NCBI GenBank assembly: GCA_025642065.1
Contig: JAODUP010000026.1
Coordinates: 1,092,001 to 1,156,000 of the forward strand
DNA: 64,000 nt
Source: Paralvinella palmiformis
Lineage: Eukaryota; Annelida; Polychaeta; Terebellida; Alvinellidae
Direction: 5' to 3'
Of this stretch, positions 50,673-59,799 are shown piece by piece. A program made the translations under genes and the position numbers. Under the pieces are notes generated by a model. The model was not told the DNA's origin, ran no database searches, and was given only the letters and a program-made list of their open reading frames with translations. The stretch's first letter is position 1. Each line of letters begins with the position of its first letter.

Positions 50673-52704
50673 CTCATTTATATCATCTCATTTCAGAACG
50701 CTGAAAAACTTGTTCCACATTGGAGACAGAGCTGTGATCTATATCTTTATAGCAGCATCCTACACACCATGGTTAGTTAGTGATCATGCACGATAAGGGC
50801 ATGAATAGTTCATGCTCATTCTTATGAAATTGTTTACTATTGATGAATGGACAACTAGTCATCAACTAGTCAAATGGTCGCTATAGCTCAGCAGATAGTC
50901 AGAAAATGAAATAAAATGGCCACCAAATTAAAAATATGAATTGAGTTTCTTTACAAAATAATATGGCAGTAGTTTATAATGAAATATTCCAAATGACCGG
51001 AGGGTAGTCATTATACTTCTTCGAATGTCCGATTGTATGGCGGGAAGGAGAAAGGTCACATGCTCTGATGTCAATAAGGACAAGGATGACTCGTGTCCAC
51101 CTCTCCAGATTGAATCCGATCTTAGATGCTCTGACTCAGCCATCTGAGTGCGACCTTATCTGCCTCTGGGCTTAACCTACTGCAGCTACTGCTAATTGAT
51201 TCGATCGTTTGGTTTATTTGACACGAATCTAACCACTCAGTAGATGCTTTAAACTATGAGTATACTACAAGGTATTTCACTGTATGGTTTTCTTTATCCG
51301 TTTCAGTAACATTTGAGGTCGTTTGGATCAACTATACTGTTATATCTGTAGATGAATTTTATTCCAAAATTATGCTTGGACGATTGTGCCCTCTGTCTAG
51401 CTTCAAAATGGTGGTTCTCGCAGATTAGTTAATTCATCAGGAATTTGAACTGTATTTTTTAATAGGTGGTTGACTGCGTGCATGTTTTGGAGAGATTTTG
51501 TAATATGTGTGCACATATTTGTATTAGTTACAAAATTTGAAATGGAAGGGAACCGTTTCTTTAAACAGTTTGAAATTTTATGATAATGAGAAATTGGCAT
51601 TTACGTATAATTTTGGTAATAAGGAATGTACTTACGTACTGAATAGAATATCTCTCTCTCTCTCTATCGTTATATGGCTTCAGTCATGGGATACCATTTA
51701 TAAACGACCATATTACTATATAAGATATTGCAGTCTGAGGACATCTCTTACCTTCAGAGGTCGCTTGGTCCATTTACCCTACCATGTGCACAAAAGTGGC
51801 AGTAAAACATCGATCATCATCATCTAAGGACAAGATTATAGTAAACCTGAACCGCAATTAGGACACTGAATGGCCTAAATTGTGCCGATGTGTCGTTAAA
51901 CAACATTCATCCCATCCCTGAACCGCAATTAATTTAATCTAATAGTTTGTTACAATTAATAATATTGATTATTTGTGTTAAGCCAGATCTGTGGTCGTCA
52001 TATTATTTCAATTCTGAATCAATTGACAACAATAATAAATGCTGTATCCAATATTCAATGTTACTCTTAAAAATACATAAAAGTGAATATCAAACAAATC
52101 AACTGCACTTTGAAGAAATAATCTGCGTTATATAATATAGAGCATCTTTTGCCAGCGTCCACATTTAAGCATTAGTTTCGTGACTATAACAACGAAATAG
52201 ATCATTTTCCATCTCTGTTGGTCGATGTATATTTATTCTAGTCGAAGGAATTCTCGTTTATGTCTGTATTCAAATTACTGCTCGAAGGAAGTTTCTGGCG
52301 GATGATGTTACTCTTTCCAAATACAATAGTCCATAACCATTTCCTGACTGACAGCAGATAAGTTGATATGTTGCTGATGTGGCAGAGAAAGAAGCTAAAA
52401 GGGTTTACACTAAAACACGGGGATACAAAAAGGATATGTACAGGATATCGTTTAGAGTATAAATTGAAAATGTTGTTATAAAACTTTCTGATATTTAGTG
52501 ACAGTGTGTTTGGGAAAAGGTTAACTCTATTTTTGGAGCCTTTTCATTGTGTTATCTAAGTGTTTATCAGAACATCGTGGTGAATTTGATAAATTAAAGA
52601 GTGGAATATTGCTACTATATCTCTGTGTGATAAAGGAAGCCAATTTGTTGACTAGGTAACCTAGACGATTCTGTATACAACCCTTAAAAGTAGATAAAAG
52701 TGTG

Positions 52705-52736
<32 letters not shown>

Positions 52737-54964
52737 AGGGGTGGGGGACGACTGTCGTCACCACAATGTATTTCCCATGTTAATCAGTTGTTATCTGTTT
52801 CCAGGTTAACACTTAAAGAATATGATGGCTGGGGATTGATGATGTTGTGGATTGTGTGGATAGCAGCAATGCTTGGTATCTACTACCAGTACACCTTTCA
52901 CGAGCAGTAAGTAGGTCGTGTCAGGTGATGCGATGCGATGTTGTGTCACTCGGTGTTGTGTCAGGTCATGTCATTTGTTGTTAAAAACTGAACTTGTAAT
53001 TATTTCTTCTAATTGGTGTCAGAAGACGGGTTGAAGCTGATGGGGGTACCGTAAGTCCAACTTTTAGTTTTGACCATTATCCATCATTAAAAGACTCAGA
53101 TATTTTGTGTATCAAATGTTTGGATTAATTGAACATTTTACAGTTCACTTTATTCCGATTCTACCGAGATGCAATTCTTCCCACAGTGTCTTCTACAAAA
53201 ATAGTAGGCACTTCACTAGCATAGATAGTGTTAGGACCAAAGTGTACTGCATGGCTCAAGGATGTGCAGTCATAGGTCAGTTTTACCGCCGTCTGTGGGA
53301 TGTTTAATTCCTTGTCATCTTACTACCCCAGACTAATCACCCCCTGACCCATATATGTCAAGGGGCCGACCAGCTTCGAGGCTAAACAAAAACACCCCCG
53401 TTCTATTACTATCATGATAAAACAGCTGTAATTTCACTTGTTGACAGTTTGCATTGTGTAGATATATGTGAAACTATGACGATGTTGGATGGGTCTCCAG
53501 CTATAACAATGGTTTAAGCACTTTATGTGACGACCAGCAGTGCATATGCCGGTACAAAACACTTGAAGCGTGCTTGAGATTCTTACCAAATGTTTGCTCT
53601 GAGATGTAAATTGTTTGGTCGGATAATGGATGACCTTGAGCAATACGATAAATGAGCACTGACTACACCATCAGCAACAACTCTTCACGCATTCTAACAC
53701 AACTAATAGATTTATGTGGGAATTATGGACTGGGAGGGTGGATGGCTCAACGCGTCAACCCAAAAACAAGTTGAATGGCCAAAATTACCATTTTGCATGA
53801 TTTAGACACAAACTGCACGACTTATTGTTATATTAAATATACAAATATGTTTCGCGGTAGCATTTGTAATTATGCCTACTTTATGAAAACTGCAGGCTGT
53901 GAATTTTCACTATTTCCTTTTGCCAAGAGTACTTTAGGAAATATTTACTCTTGAAATATGTTTATCAGTTTTTCTACAACTCGGGCGGTACACGCTGAAA
54001 CACGCTGAAACAAATGTTGTATTTTGTGAATGGCCTTTAAATGTCTCACCCGTGTTGTCATGTGTATTACTGTGATTGTTGCTTCGAGTGTTGTATCAGT
54101 AAATCTCTGGTTGATAAATGGTTGAGATAAGTTTTTTTTATAAATTAATCAACACTGACTCATGTTTATTTCTATTTTCTATAGATACAAATGGCTGGAG
54201 ACTGTGTTTTATCTCGCTATTGGAGTTTGCCCGTCGGTTGTGTGTTTGGCGATGGTATGTTATCTATGTATGATTGGCAGCAGGGTTGTTTTTTTTCTAC
54301 ATTAAATATGCACTTAATCACATCTGATATCACTTTGGTCAATATATTTGCTCGTTATACCAGTTGGTAACTAAGGAAGCTTGATGACTGCATTGTACTT
54401 TGGTTTTTGTTCACTTGGCAGCTGTGAAATGGCTACAGAAAAATTCAGTTCAGGTCTAATGCTTTAGGTGAATGTCGAAGAAGTGTAATGTTAAAGATAT
54501 GATTGTATTAGAGACTTCGAATGAAAAGATTGTGATCTCTGATTTAAATGAGTACAATATATTATACACAGTAGTTAACTATATCAGAAATGACATATTT
54601 AAAGTCCTCGGAGAGTTCTCTTAATCATGATTTGTCATTTTCTTTGCTATAGCCTTTTCACTCACTGAGCACACACCCACACACACGTACACATACACAC
54701 ACACACGCACAGAGAGAGACACAGGTAGACAGTAATTGGATGTGTCTGTTTTTACAGAAGGAGAAGTCTGGTATATTCGAGCTGGCATTCGGTGGCATGC
54801 TCTACATCTCAGGAGTGGTATTCTTCAAGTGCGATGGCCTCATTCCATTCGCTCATGCCATCTGGCATTGTTTTGTGACGACGGGTGCCGTCTGCCATTA
54901 TCAGGCCGTCTGTACTTACCTGCTCGGGCCACACAATCAAATAACGAAGGAGCTGACCAGTTAA
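23748..54964 (+). CDS. MMD: MMD/MMD2-like seven-transmembrane PAQR family protein (7 exons, whole gene span)
   Basis: Coding exons are 23748-24160, 27063-27144, 38318-38475, 50697-50771, 52805-52906, 54185-54254 and 54758-54964, joining to 1107 nt (368 aa plus TAA) with all GT-AG introns in phase. By family knowledge PAQR10/11 (MMD2, MMD) are Golgi/endosomal seven-helix membrane proteins related to adiponectin receptors and linked to Ras signalling and macrophage differentiation. The PAQR zinc/catalytic residues are present: STIFH at 205-209, Asp228 in GDRAVIY and HAIWH at 333-337. FKCDGLIPFAHAIWH closely resembles human MMD FKSDGIIPFAHAIWH. The exon 1/2 junction gives KYARYMNSRA, matching human MMD2 KYARFMNHRV. 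From residue ~138 on, the length equals that of human MMD; the first ~138 residues are extra, hydrophilic and probably disordered. Introns are 2.9, 11.2, 12.2, 2.0, 1.3 and 0.5 kb. Confidence 0.9.
24344..24424. repeat. (AAT)n and (ATC)n trinucleotide runs
   Basis: Two adjacent trinucleotide tracts. Confidence 0.88.
24509..24692. repeat. (CT)n(TA)n(TG)n and second (TA)n tract
   Basis: CT run 24509-24541, then TA and TG runs, then TA again at 24648-24692. Confidence 0.9.
24762..24892 (+). mobile_element. tRNA-derived SINE S1, partial
   Basis: GGTAGGGCGGTTGGCCACAGG, GGGTTCAAACTCCGG (B box), TTTCATCTTTCACTTCGCCT and ACGTAAAACA. The central CACAAAAG part is missing. Confidence 0.72.
24905..25078 (-). 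mobile_element. tRNA-derived SINE family S4, - strand copy
   Basis: On the - strand: GAGATGGCCCAATGGGTAGAGC (A box), GGTTATGGGTTTAAATCCG (B box). The trailing body ends with the + strand motif GTTGAATTAGTCTCGGTGCTGA, also seen near 30674-30710. Confidence 0.6.
25865..25912. repeat. (CA)n-CGTGTTTG-(TG)n inverted microsatellite
   Basis: A CA tract followed at once by a TG tract, which makes a near-perfect inverted repeat able to form a long hairpin. It is 250 bp upstream of ATG 26165. Confidence 0.88.
25998..26063 (+). promoter_or_regulatory. Pair of CACGTG E-boxes upstream of candidate alternative exon
   Basis: CACGTG occurs at 25998-26003 and within the palindrome TCACGTGA at 26056-26063. 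The second resembles the CLEAR/bHLH-ZIP type site. An ACGTCAG is adjacent at about 26044-26050. They lie 100-170 bases upstream of ATG 26165. Confidence 0.3.
26165..26292 (+). CDS. Possible alternative first exon of MMD
   Basis: ATG 26165 opens a frame (TM-like MVTVLIYTAVIWCFVTACYQ, then a basic stretch) that reaches a possible donor TTG|GTACAC at 26292/26293. It ends in phase 2, the phase required by MMD exon 2, and would give ...GIKAW-YMNSRA. From the internal ATG at 26270 the spliced product is 238 aa, the same length as I recall for human MMD. The residues do not resemble MMD N-termini, and the donor is weak, so it may be chance. The region is less AT-rich than its neighbours and lies below two CACGTG E-boxes. 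Confidence 0.3.
27063..27144 (+). CDS. MMD: MMD exon 2
   Basis: The acceptor is CTGTTTGTAG ending at 27062 and the donor is GGG|GTGAGT at 27144/27145. It encodes YMNSRARPGAAYVPTVEEHI and then ANMCTHG (residues 139-165). This corresponds to the human MMD FMNHRAPANGRYKPTCYEHA region that precedes helix 1. Confidence 0.9.
28018..28145 (+). mobile_element. SINE 3' fragment (family S5)
   Basis: TAGGACACTGAATGGCCTAAATTGTGCC and GTCGTTAAGCAACATTCATCC also occur at 51857-51920. It ends with CATCC-type tail repeats. The head is not recognised here. Confidence 0.55.
28798..29640 (+). repeat. Repeat R3, copy 1 (empty SINE site)
   Basis: 843 bp that align along their whole length with 31128-32221. Shared blocks include AAAAAGGGGGC, AAAATTAGGGTGTTAGCTG, GACCTGGATCACTGA, AGAAGTATTTCATTT and GTATTGATGGCATCCAGAAGTC. 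It lacks the SINE that interrupts copy 2. Confidence 0.9.
29791..29998. repeat. Two (TA)n tracts
   Basis: TA runs at 29793-29838 and 29970-29998, flanking ordinary sequence. Confidence 0.88.
30041..30250 (+). mobile_element. tRNA-derived SINE S1, full-length, with target-site duplication
   Basis: The element at 30051-30240 starts GGCGCCTCCGTGGTCTAGCA (A box) and has a B box TTTTCGAATCTCGG. It carries the full body CTGAAGGTTGTTTCATCTT...CACAAAAGTGGCCGTAAAACATC and an ATC tail. The flanks TATCTCTATA and TACCTCTATA are 10-bp direct repeats with one mismatch. Confidence 0.9.
31128..32221 (+). repeat. Repeat R3, copy 2 (SINE-filled)
   Basis: Aligns with 28798-29640 but carries a SINE at 31639-31836 and a (TA)n expansion at 32055-32094. 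The copies lie 2.3 kb apart, so either a local duplication or two insertions of one element. Confidence 0.9.
31629..31846 (+). mobile_element. tRNA-derived SINE S1 inserted in R3 copy 2
   Basis: The element at 31639-31836 starts GGGGCGCCTCCGTGGTC and ends in an ATC tail. It is flanked by TCAGCAGCAG and TCAGCAACAG. The equivalent place in R3 copy 1 reads CACCATCAGCAGAAGTATTT without an insert, a direct filled/empty comparison. Confidence 0.92.
33087..33262 (+). mobile_element. tRNA-derived SINE S1, 5' truncated
   Basis: Begins at GCGGCGCTGGACCACAGATCA, then GAGTTCGAATCTCGG and the complete body and ATC tail. The A-box head is missing. Confidence 0.85.
33764..33951 (+). mobile_element. tRNA-derived SINE S1, full-length
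   Basis: GGGGCGCCTCCGTGGTCTAG, CGGTAGCGGGTTGGACCACAG, GTGTTCGAATATCGG, body and CATCATCC end. This copy keeps one of the best preserved A boxes. Confidence 0.9.
34668..34800 (-). mobile_element. tRNA-derived SINE S4-like, - strand
   Basis: On the - strand: CTAAGCCCAGTGGTAATAGC (A box) and GGTTTGGGGTTCGAATGTG (B box). The + strand side has GAGTTTAGCCTCACGCC. Confidence 0.55.
36464..36674 (+). mobile_element. tRNA-derived SINE S1, full-length, with target-site duplication
   Basis: The element at 36474-36664 has GGGGCCTCTGTGGTCTAGTT, GGAGTTCGAATCTCAG, the family body and an ATC end. The perfect 10-bp flanks CTAATGTGTG are at 36464-36473 and 36665-36674. Confidence 0.9.
37137..37205. repeat. 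Short CCTCAGGACATAAT tandem repeat
   Basis: Four to five diverged units of GGACATAATCCCCTCA. Confidence 0.75.
38318..38475 (+). CDS. MMD: MMD exon 3 (helices 1-2, SxxxH motif)
   Basis: The acceptor is CTCAATTTCAG ending at 38317 and the donor is AC|GTAAGT at 38475/38476. It encodes residues 166-218 with two hydrophobic helices and the PAQR STIFH motif (Ser205, His209). Confidence 0.93.
38957..39012. repeat. (CTCA)n and (GA)n microsatellite
   Basis: CACT tetranucleotides followed by GTGTGTGAGAGAGA. Confidence 0.88.
39320..39400. repeat. (CT)n(TA)n microsatellite
   Basis: A CT run of about 40 bp followed by a TA run. Confidence 0.92.
40068..40125. repeat. (CT)n(GT)n(GA)n compound repeat
   Basis: Three short dinucleotide runs in series. 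Confidence 0.88.
40890..41270. repeat. Purine-rich GGAGGGGTGGTAGAGAGAGA minisatellite
   Basis: A 380-bp array of units built from TGGAGGGGTGGTAGAGAGAG with variable GA length, split by a (TA)n run at 41109-41135. One strand is almost pure purine plus T, so ORFs in it are artefacts. Confidence 0.92.
43403..43485. repeat. (GA)n with G run
   Basis: GA tract interrupted by GGGGGGGGGG. Confidence 0.9.
43815..44200. repeat. Diverged ~27-30 bp minisatellite
   Basis: Variants of GGTGTGCTTGATAAACACTA recur at least 12 times with drift, including ACTTGATAAACA, GCTTGGTAAACA and TTTGGTAAACA. An ORF on the - strand with VYQAHxVI repeats is a by-product. Confidence 0.85.
44770..44826. repeat. (CACT)n microsatellite
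   Basis: CACTCACTCAGC tetranucleotide array. Confidence 0.88.
44920..44953. repeat. (TA)n microsatellite
   Basis: Pure TA run. Confidence 0.9.
45870..46270. repeat. Diverged ~24-bp minisatellite
   Basis: Units of the type ATATTATATCATAGCTTTGACACAC recur about 15 times, with increasing divergence toward the right end. Confidence 0.88.
47030..47125. repeat. (TTG)n and (ATT)n trinucleotide runs
   Basis: Interrupted trinucleotide runs. Confidence 0.85.
47868..47925. repeat. (GT)n microsatellite
   Basis: Pure GT over nearly 60 bp. Confidence 0.95.
48300..48460. repeat. (CA)n and (GT)n inverted pair
   Basis: A CA tract at 48312-48348 and a GT tract at 48427-48457, 80 bp apart, can pair as a stem. 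Confidence 0.85.
49195..49355 (+). mobile_element. Degraded S1-like SINE
   Basis: TGGGTTCAAATCCAGC (B box), then AAGGTGTTTCATC, TCATGT and AAAGTGGCCCTAAAG, in the S1 order but diverged. Confidence 0.5.
50353..50412. repeat. 15-bp TTCCTTCCTGTTGTG tandem repeat
   Basis: About four units. Confidence 0.85.
50541..50670. repeat. (AAT)n(TA)n(TG)n(TA)n compound repeat next to MMD exon 4
   Basis: Long TA and TG tracts end only 26 bp before the exon 4 acceptor (50696), leaving a very short unique stretch for the branch site. Confidence 0.92.
50697..50771 (+). CDS. MMD: MMD exon 4 (conserved Asp)
   Basis: The acceptor is CTCATTTCAG ending at 50696 and the donor is TG|GTTAGT at 50771/50772. It encodes TLKNLFHIGDRAVIYIFIAA and then SYTPW. 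Asp228 is the PAQR metal-site Asp. IYIFIAASYTPW is nearly identical to human MMD IYFFIAASYAPW. Confidence 0.93.
50997..51553 (+). repeat. Interspersed repeat family R1, copy 2
   Basis: Same orientation partner of 1603-2153; see that entry for shared blocks. It lies in MMD intron 4. Confidence 0.65.
51735..51826 (+). mobile_element. S1 SINE, 3' half only
   Basis: TTCAGAGGTCGCTTGGTCCATTTACC, CCATGTGCACAAAAGTGGCAGTAAAACATC and an ATC tail. Confidence 0.82.
51855..51920 (+). mobile_element. SINE 3' fragment (family S5)
   Basis: TAGGACACTGAATGGCCTAAATTGTGCC and GTCGTTAAACAACATTCATCC, as at 28028-28078. Confidence 0.6.
52707..52737. repeat. (GT)n microsatellite
   Basis: GT run 70 bp upstream of the MMD exon 5 acceptor. 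Confidence 0.9.
52805..52906 (+). CDS. MMD: MMD exon 5
   Basis: The acceptor is TGTTTCCAG ending at 52804 and the donor is CA|GTAAGT at 52906/52907. It encodes LTLKEYDGWGLMMLWIVWIA and then AMLGIYYQYTFHE. It matches the LNLREL...IYVFLYHE block of vertebrate MMD. Confidence 0.92.
54185..54254 (+). CDS. MMD: MMD exon 6
   Basis: The acceptor is TTTTCTATAG ending at 54184 and the donor is ATG|GTATGT at 54254/54255. It encodes YKWLETVFYLAIGVCPSVVC and then LAM (residues 278-300), parallel to human YKVVELFFYLTMGFSPALVV. Confidence 0.92.
54758..54964 (+). CDS. MMD: MMD exon 7 (terminal exon, HxxxH motif)
   Basis: The acceptor is TTTTTACAG ending at 54757 and the stop is TAA at 54962-54964. It encodes residues 301-368 with FKCDGLIPFAHAIWH (His333, His337) and a last helix, ending KELTS. 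This is the most conserved part of the protein. Confidence 0.95.
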   Translation, partial: KEKSGIFELAFGGMLYISGVVFFKCDGLIPFAHAIWHCFVTTGAVCHYQAVCTYLLGPHNQITKELTS

Positions 54965-56180
54965 TGATGTCTTCTTCAGCACCAGAACCCGCCGAGGTTG
55001 ATCATAGGAAATGAGGTTCTCTTATATAGTCTGAGGAATTCTGTCCCAATGCCAGTCTGATGGCTTTTCTTTCCGTTTACATATTTTTTCACCTGGGACA
55101 TATTAATAATTTGTTATCTTAAGCAGATTGTGATTTAGTACGTGTAGATTTCGTCTCGGTGGTGTCGCGCTGCCTCTCATTCGTTGGCACTTTTAATTAT
55201 TTATTGTTTTCTGCAGTTGTAGCTTTTTCATTGTAGTTCTTTTTTATGGTTACTTCCGTAATGGATTGTATGGGGGAGGACTTCATTATACCTCCGCAGA
55301 CACAGGAGCATACTCATTCCATTTGTCAACAGATTCTTGTGTGAAATGACTTACCATGACACTGTTTATGTTGGTTGTTTTTTTGTTTTAAAAAAAATCT
55401 CAGATCGTGATGTTGTTGTTTACTTGTTTATGTCCTAATGTCATTGTCTATCTGTGTGTGTATTATTTATGTTATTTATGAGGTATGTGAAGCATTGAAA
55501 GTGGTCAGATTAATGATATTCTTATTATTTTTCTTGCTTTGCACATGTTTGTTTGTGTAAAACATATACTTGGCAACCAGTGTGGTTTTCTGATTACTTG
55601 CAGAATGAGCGTCTGTGTGTATGTGTGTGTTGTGTGTGTGTGTGTTGTGTTACACTGCCCAGTCTCCAGCACCTTAAGTCACACTTTCCCCATCAGACAG
55701 AAATTTGTAATTTTGTTGTAAATACCGTAGCAGTTATTTCCCGTTCCATCGACGACCGTCTGTTCATCTGTCAAAGTAGGGTGTACCAGGATGTGACAAA
55801 ACACGTCGTCATTTGGACTGTCGGCAAAGTCAATGTTCTGCATGAACCTGGAATTGTTTTTACTGGCTTACAGTACGCCCGTTGTTTAGCAGGAGTATCA
55901 TAGGTATAATATTACAATAGAGAGAGTGGTCAGTATTAGTTGTTTAGAGTAGACTTGTTTATTTCTCGTATATAGTCCCCATTTCTATAATTCTAGTCAA
56001 TGATTGTGTACTTACATTTTTATGGAACCTTTTCTTCCATATTTTATCACAATCACTTTGACTAATGAGGCATGCAGATGGCACGTTTAAGATATGCCCT
56101 CAACATAATTGTGCAGAAATGTCTGAAATTCAATGCAAAATTCTGCCATGGTAGAAACTGGGTGGTGCTGAAAACTGGGC

Positions 56181-56190
56181 AATATATATA

Positions 56191-56225
<35 letters not shown>

Positions 56226-56227
56226 TG

Positions 56228-56282
<55 letters not shown>

Positions 56283-56283
56283 T
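56181..56283. repeat. (TA)n(GA)n compound microsatellite
   Basis: Two TA runs around ACACATGTA, then a GA run. Confidence 0.92.
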
Positions 56284-57279
56284 GTTCAAGAATGTTTATA
56301 TCTGTCTGAACCATGCATTTTAAGAATGTATTAAATATAAGCTGCTGCCAAAAATTCAGGCAATGACAGTATTTGTAGCTCAATGGAATGGATAAGGTAA
56401 CGTCTGATATTAACCCAGTGCAGTAATATGTCAATGTGATAGAACAGTGTGAGAGAGCTTTCTTTGATTCTCAGTGAAACAGTTCCCGAAAGCAATAAGC
56501 CCGTCGTTTCTCAGCACAGTGCAAGATAGTGATTGTTTTTGTGAGAGAATTGAAATGCACGCTCTCTGAATGTTGATCGGGTTGAAGGGCATTATGTGTT
56601 TTTTTGCAGATAGGCATAATCGTCTGTGTGTTTGTGAAGATGATTGAGTTATTATCGATTTATACCAACCAGTATATGTTTCAAGATGACAGTATTGTGG
56701 TGTATTTTCTGGAGAAAAACAACAACTGAAGACTAGTATTTGCTGGCCCTGTTTCTAGCCATTGCTGTCTCTACAAAGAGGCGGGATTCCATTTCTATTC
56801 GTGGCCTACTGCTTGTGATGTACATATTGAGGACTGTCCATCTGAGCAGTCATATTCATTGTGTTAGTGTGCAACAGTTGGTTTAACAAATACTTTCAGT
56901 GTTGTATGGAGGTTTGCATTTTTCCGAGCTTCTTCTATTCTCGTGATGGAGAATGAAAGAGTTAAAGCGTAACTATATTAACTACAACAGAAAGATCACT
57001 AGGTTATACATAGAAAGTTGTGATGTATACTTTGTGTTATAGAAATATGTATACTTCTCAGTGTATGTGTGTGTGACTTTAGATCACATGACAACAAAAT
57101 GTGCCAACTTGGGTTTAAATCGATTTCTAAGGTCCAACATCACGGTTGTATGGCTATTTTACATAAAATTAGCTCTATTTAATATAAGCATTGGATATGT
57201 AAATGGTTTAATATTTTTAGTGTCATATTTTCCATATATTAATGTTATTCAACTAAGGGTTTTGTGCCAAGCTGATCCA

Positions 57280-57283
<4 letters not shown>

Positions 57284-57327
<44 letters not shown>

Positions 57328-57328
57328 T
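57284..57328. repeat. (TA)n(GA)n microsatellite
   Basis: A TA run followed by a GA run, the same order as at 13661 and 56181. Confidence 0.92.
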
Positions 57329-57845
57329 GAATTGATTATACAGGATCATACATCTGTAAACATATTGTTTAATACCCATATTTTAAACATAAATATTTTC
57401 TGTGTTGGCCCTGGTCTGTTTTTACCCAAAATGTGCAAAAGATATCTGTATAAGCAAATCTAGACAATGTGTAATGTGTCGAAAAGTGTGCACACACACA
57501 CACACATACCACTTCATGCATACATGTTGGTATACTTGCTGTACCTACTTGTTTCATCTTTATTTAATTAATCATCTTCATTTTTATTTATAGATATCCT
57601 CGTTCTTCATTATTCCCGTTTCTACGATTTCAGTGATCCATTTTTAAGTGTCACAAAACTATAATACAATTGTAAACATTTGTATGGTAGTGATGTTTGT
57701 AAACTGCCCGGGTTCAGAGATTTATTACTTTTTATGCCATTTTGAACTTCGCTGACTAAAGATTCATCAGGCTCAATTTATTTATATTATTATTTTTATT
57801 ATGTTTTACATGTATCTTCCCCAGTTTTGTATTTAATCAGACTTT

Positions 57846-57873
57846 AATAATAATAATAATAATAATAATAATG
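57846..57873. repeat. (AAT)n microsatellite
   Basis: Pure run. Confidence 0.9.
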
Positions 57874-58750
57874 CACCGACATCTTTTATTACCATCATTA
57901 TTTTCGGAATACAGTTTACGAATTATAGTCTCTTATTGAAATAGAAGGCTGCGAGTAACGTCCATTGGATAAGGAATTGTCTCGAGTTCGTCTCGATCAA
58001 ATGTTTGTCTATAATTGTCTCTTTATTAAATATCCAGTTCAGATTGTGGGTGGACACTGGTCACATTAATTTCATTCGGCTTACAGGTTGTGAGTTTATT
58101 CTTAAAGATCTTTTCATGGATGTATATTTTTGTATATTTCCACAAGAGTTTGTATTCCGTGTGTGTGTGTGTGTGTGCGTGCGTGCGTATCTGTTTGTTA
58201 CATCTCCTGAAATAATGTAAATTATTATCTCCTACGAGAATATATTTCTGTGGCCTGCATACCCTTTAAATTTTGTATTAGTGTCTGCGTGTGTGCGCGC
58301 GTGAACGTGCACTTCACTCAATTATTTTTGTAGAATTAAATAGATCATTGCTCAAGAGACATCAGTTGTATTCTAGACAATTTTTGATCAAACAAAGTTC
58401 AGTATTTGATAAAAGTAAATGTCCAACATCGAGCATTATTTACGTGTTATTTATTGGTTGTGAATGGTAACTAATCAAACTGGTGTCACACGGGCACGTA
58501 TTTTTCTAATGAGGATGAGCTAAACATTGAAAGGGATGAAGATACCATCTCCGTCACGTACACGCCTACCGTCGGCGTTCAGCGACTGGGCACAAAAACG
58601 TGAATGGTTTTTGTTAATACCCGATACTTATTACGGAATCTGCGCTGTATTGAGCGGTACAGGTACAGAGAGTGGCGCTGAAACGTTGGCAATTTTCTAG
58701 TGCGTCGAAGTATTGTATTAAGAGGAATTCAGTCACCATTGCAGTGATTC

Positions 58751-58910
58751 AGTGGCCGGGCCATTTCGATGGCAGTGAGGTTGAAGCACCGCGCTGCAAA
58801 AGTCCCAAGTTTTGGTTTCGAATCCAGCTCGTGGCCGTATTTGTAGGACGCGTTTCTCAGGCAGATGCCGCTGAACCATGACATCGAGACTAAACAAATT
58901 GATTCAACCC
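58751..58910 (+). mobile_element. tRNA-derived SINE family S3, copy 2
   Basis: TTCGATGGCAGTGAGGTTGAAGC (A box), GGTTTCGAATCCAGC (B box), GCTCGTGGCCGTATTTGTAGGA, and the ending CATCGAGACTAAACAAA. Confidence 0.65.
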
Positions 58911-58967
58911 ACATGACGAGTCCATCTACCTTCATCCTCGTGTTATTAGTTTGTATGGCAATAACAA

Positions 58968-59387
58968 TTAGTGATATCTACTGCTACTACCCGTTGAGGA
59001 TGTTTTATCATCAGCATCATTGTCCTCGTTCATCCTTATAGTAAATATTAAACGATCGGCAGGTGTAGTTGTCATACAATTAGACGGCCGACTTAGCACA
59101 TTCCATTCGCGCGTGTCTTCGTGGCTATGTATTGTTGTCGCGTGGAAACGATGATGACGTGTGCAATCTTTCTTTTTTGTATTACTTGGTGATGTTTCTC
59201 TCATTTTTGAATTGTGTATTAGAATGTTTGAAATGTCGAGATGGCATATCAGGAACGGTAACACTGTCCATCTCTGCTGTCGGATACTAATTGACAAACT
59301 CTCCACCCATTCGGGTGGAAATGTGAGCTCGTTCGCTGCAGCACGACAAATAAGTGGTACGATAATGGCCAATAAATATTGTGTCAT
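58968..59387 (-). CDS. Unrecognised 139-codon ORF, doubtful
   Basis: The - strand frame begins with a hydrophobic stretch (MTQYLLAIIVPLICRAAANE) that looks like a signal peptide, followed by a polar region rich in Thr, Ser, His and Asp. No family is recognised and no splice structure is evident. Base composition is somewhat more GC-rich than the flanks. It could be a first exon, a repeat or chance. Confidence 0.15.
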   Translation of the reverse strand: MTQYLLAIIVPLICRAAANELTFPPEWVESLSISIRQQRWTVLPFLICHLDISNILIHNSKMRETSPSNTKKKDCTRHHRFHATTIHSHEDTREWNVLSRPSNCMTTTPADRLIFTIRMNEDNDADDKTSSTGSSSRYH

Positions 59388-59502
59388 CGTATATAAATAG
59401 TCTACATGTTTATATTGTGTACATTGTTGTTGAGAAAATAAATGTTAAAAAATTAGCTGATTATTCTTTAGGTGTGAATGTGAGTGATATGTTAGTGATA
59501 AT

Positions 59503-59504
<2 letters not shown>

Positions 59505-59554
<50 letters not shown>

Positions 59555-59558
59555 TATG
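59505..59558. repeat. (TA)n microsatellite
   Basis: TA run with one TG interruption. Confidence 0.92.
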
Positions 59559-59799
59559 AAAGTTTGTTCATTAAAATCTAAATGGATCTGCTAAATCCTG
59601 CCAAAGTGTTATTGTGTTATTCATTGGTGTTATTATGTTATTCCTTGGTATAACAACAATTATAAATATTGTCAGAACCACAGATTGGTCTGCGCATCAT
59701 TCATATAATAAACGTTCGTCTTAGAAACATGCGACTACCTATTATTAATTATTTGTTCCGTCGTTCTCTCACAGAGTGCGAGATTTTTGGCATATAAAC

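Larger units (their letters stand above)
38476..50696 (+). other. MMD intron 3
   Basis: A 12.2-kb intron, dominated by dinucleotide and minisatellite arrays, with one degraded SINE. A GC-richer stretch at 42600-43300 has no recognised exon. Confidence 0.75.
50772..52804 (+). other. MMD intron 4
   Basis: A 2.0-kb intron with the R1 repeat, a SINE 3' part and a (GT)n tract close to the exon 5 acceptor. No other exon is seen. Confidence 0.7.
54965..58000 (+). other. Probable MMD 3' UTR and flank
   Basis: No coding exon. ATTAAA at 56330-56335 is one possible polyadenylation signal; others lie further on and the true end cannot be chosen from sequence. It contains (TG)n at 55618-55650, (TA)n(GA)n at 56181-56283 and 57284-57328, and (AAT)n at 57846-57873. 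Confidence 0.45.

Noticed and set aside
55539..55903. ORFs after the MMD stop
   Set aside because: They lie in the probable 3' UTR, include a (TG)n translation, and show no domain.
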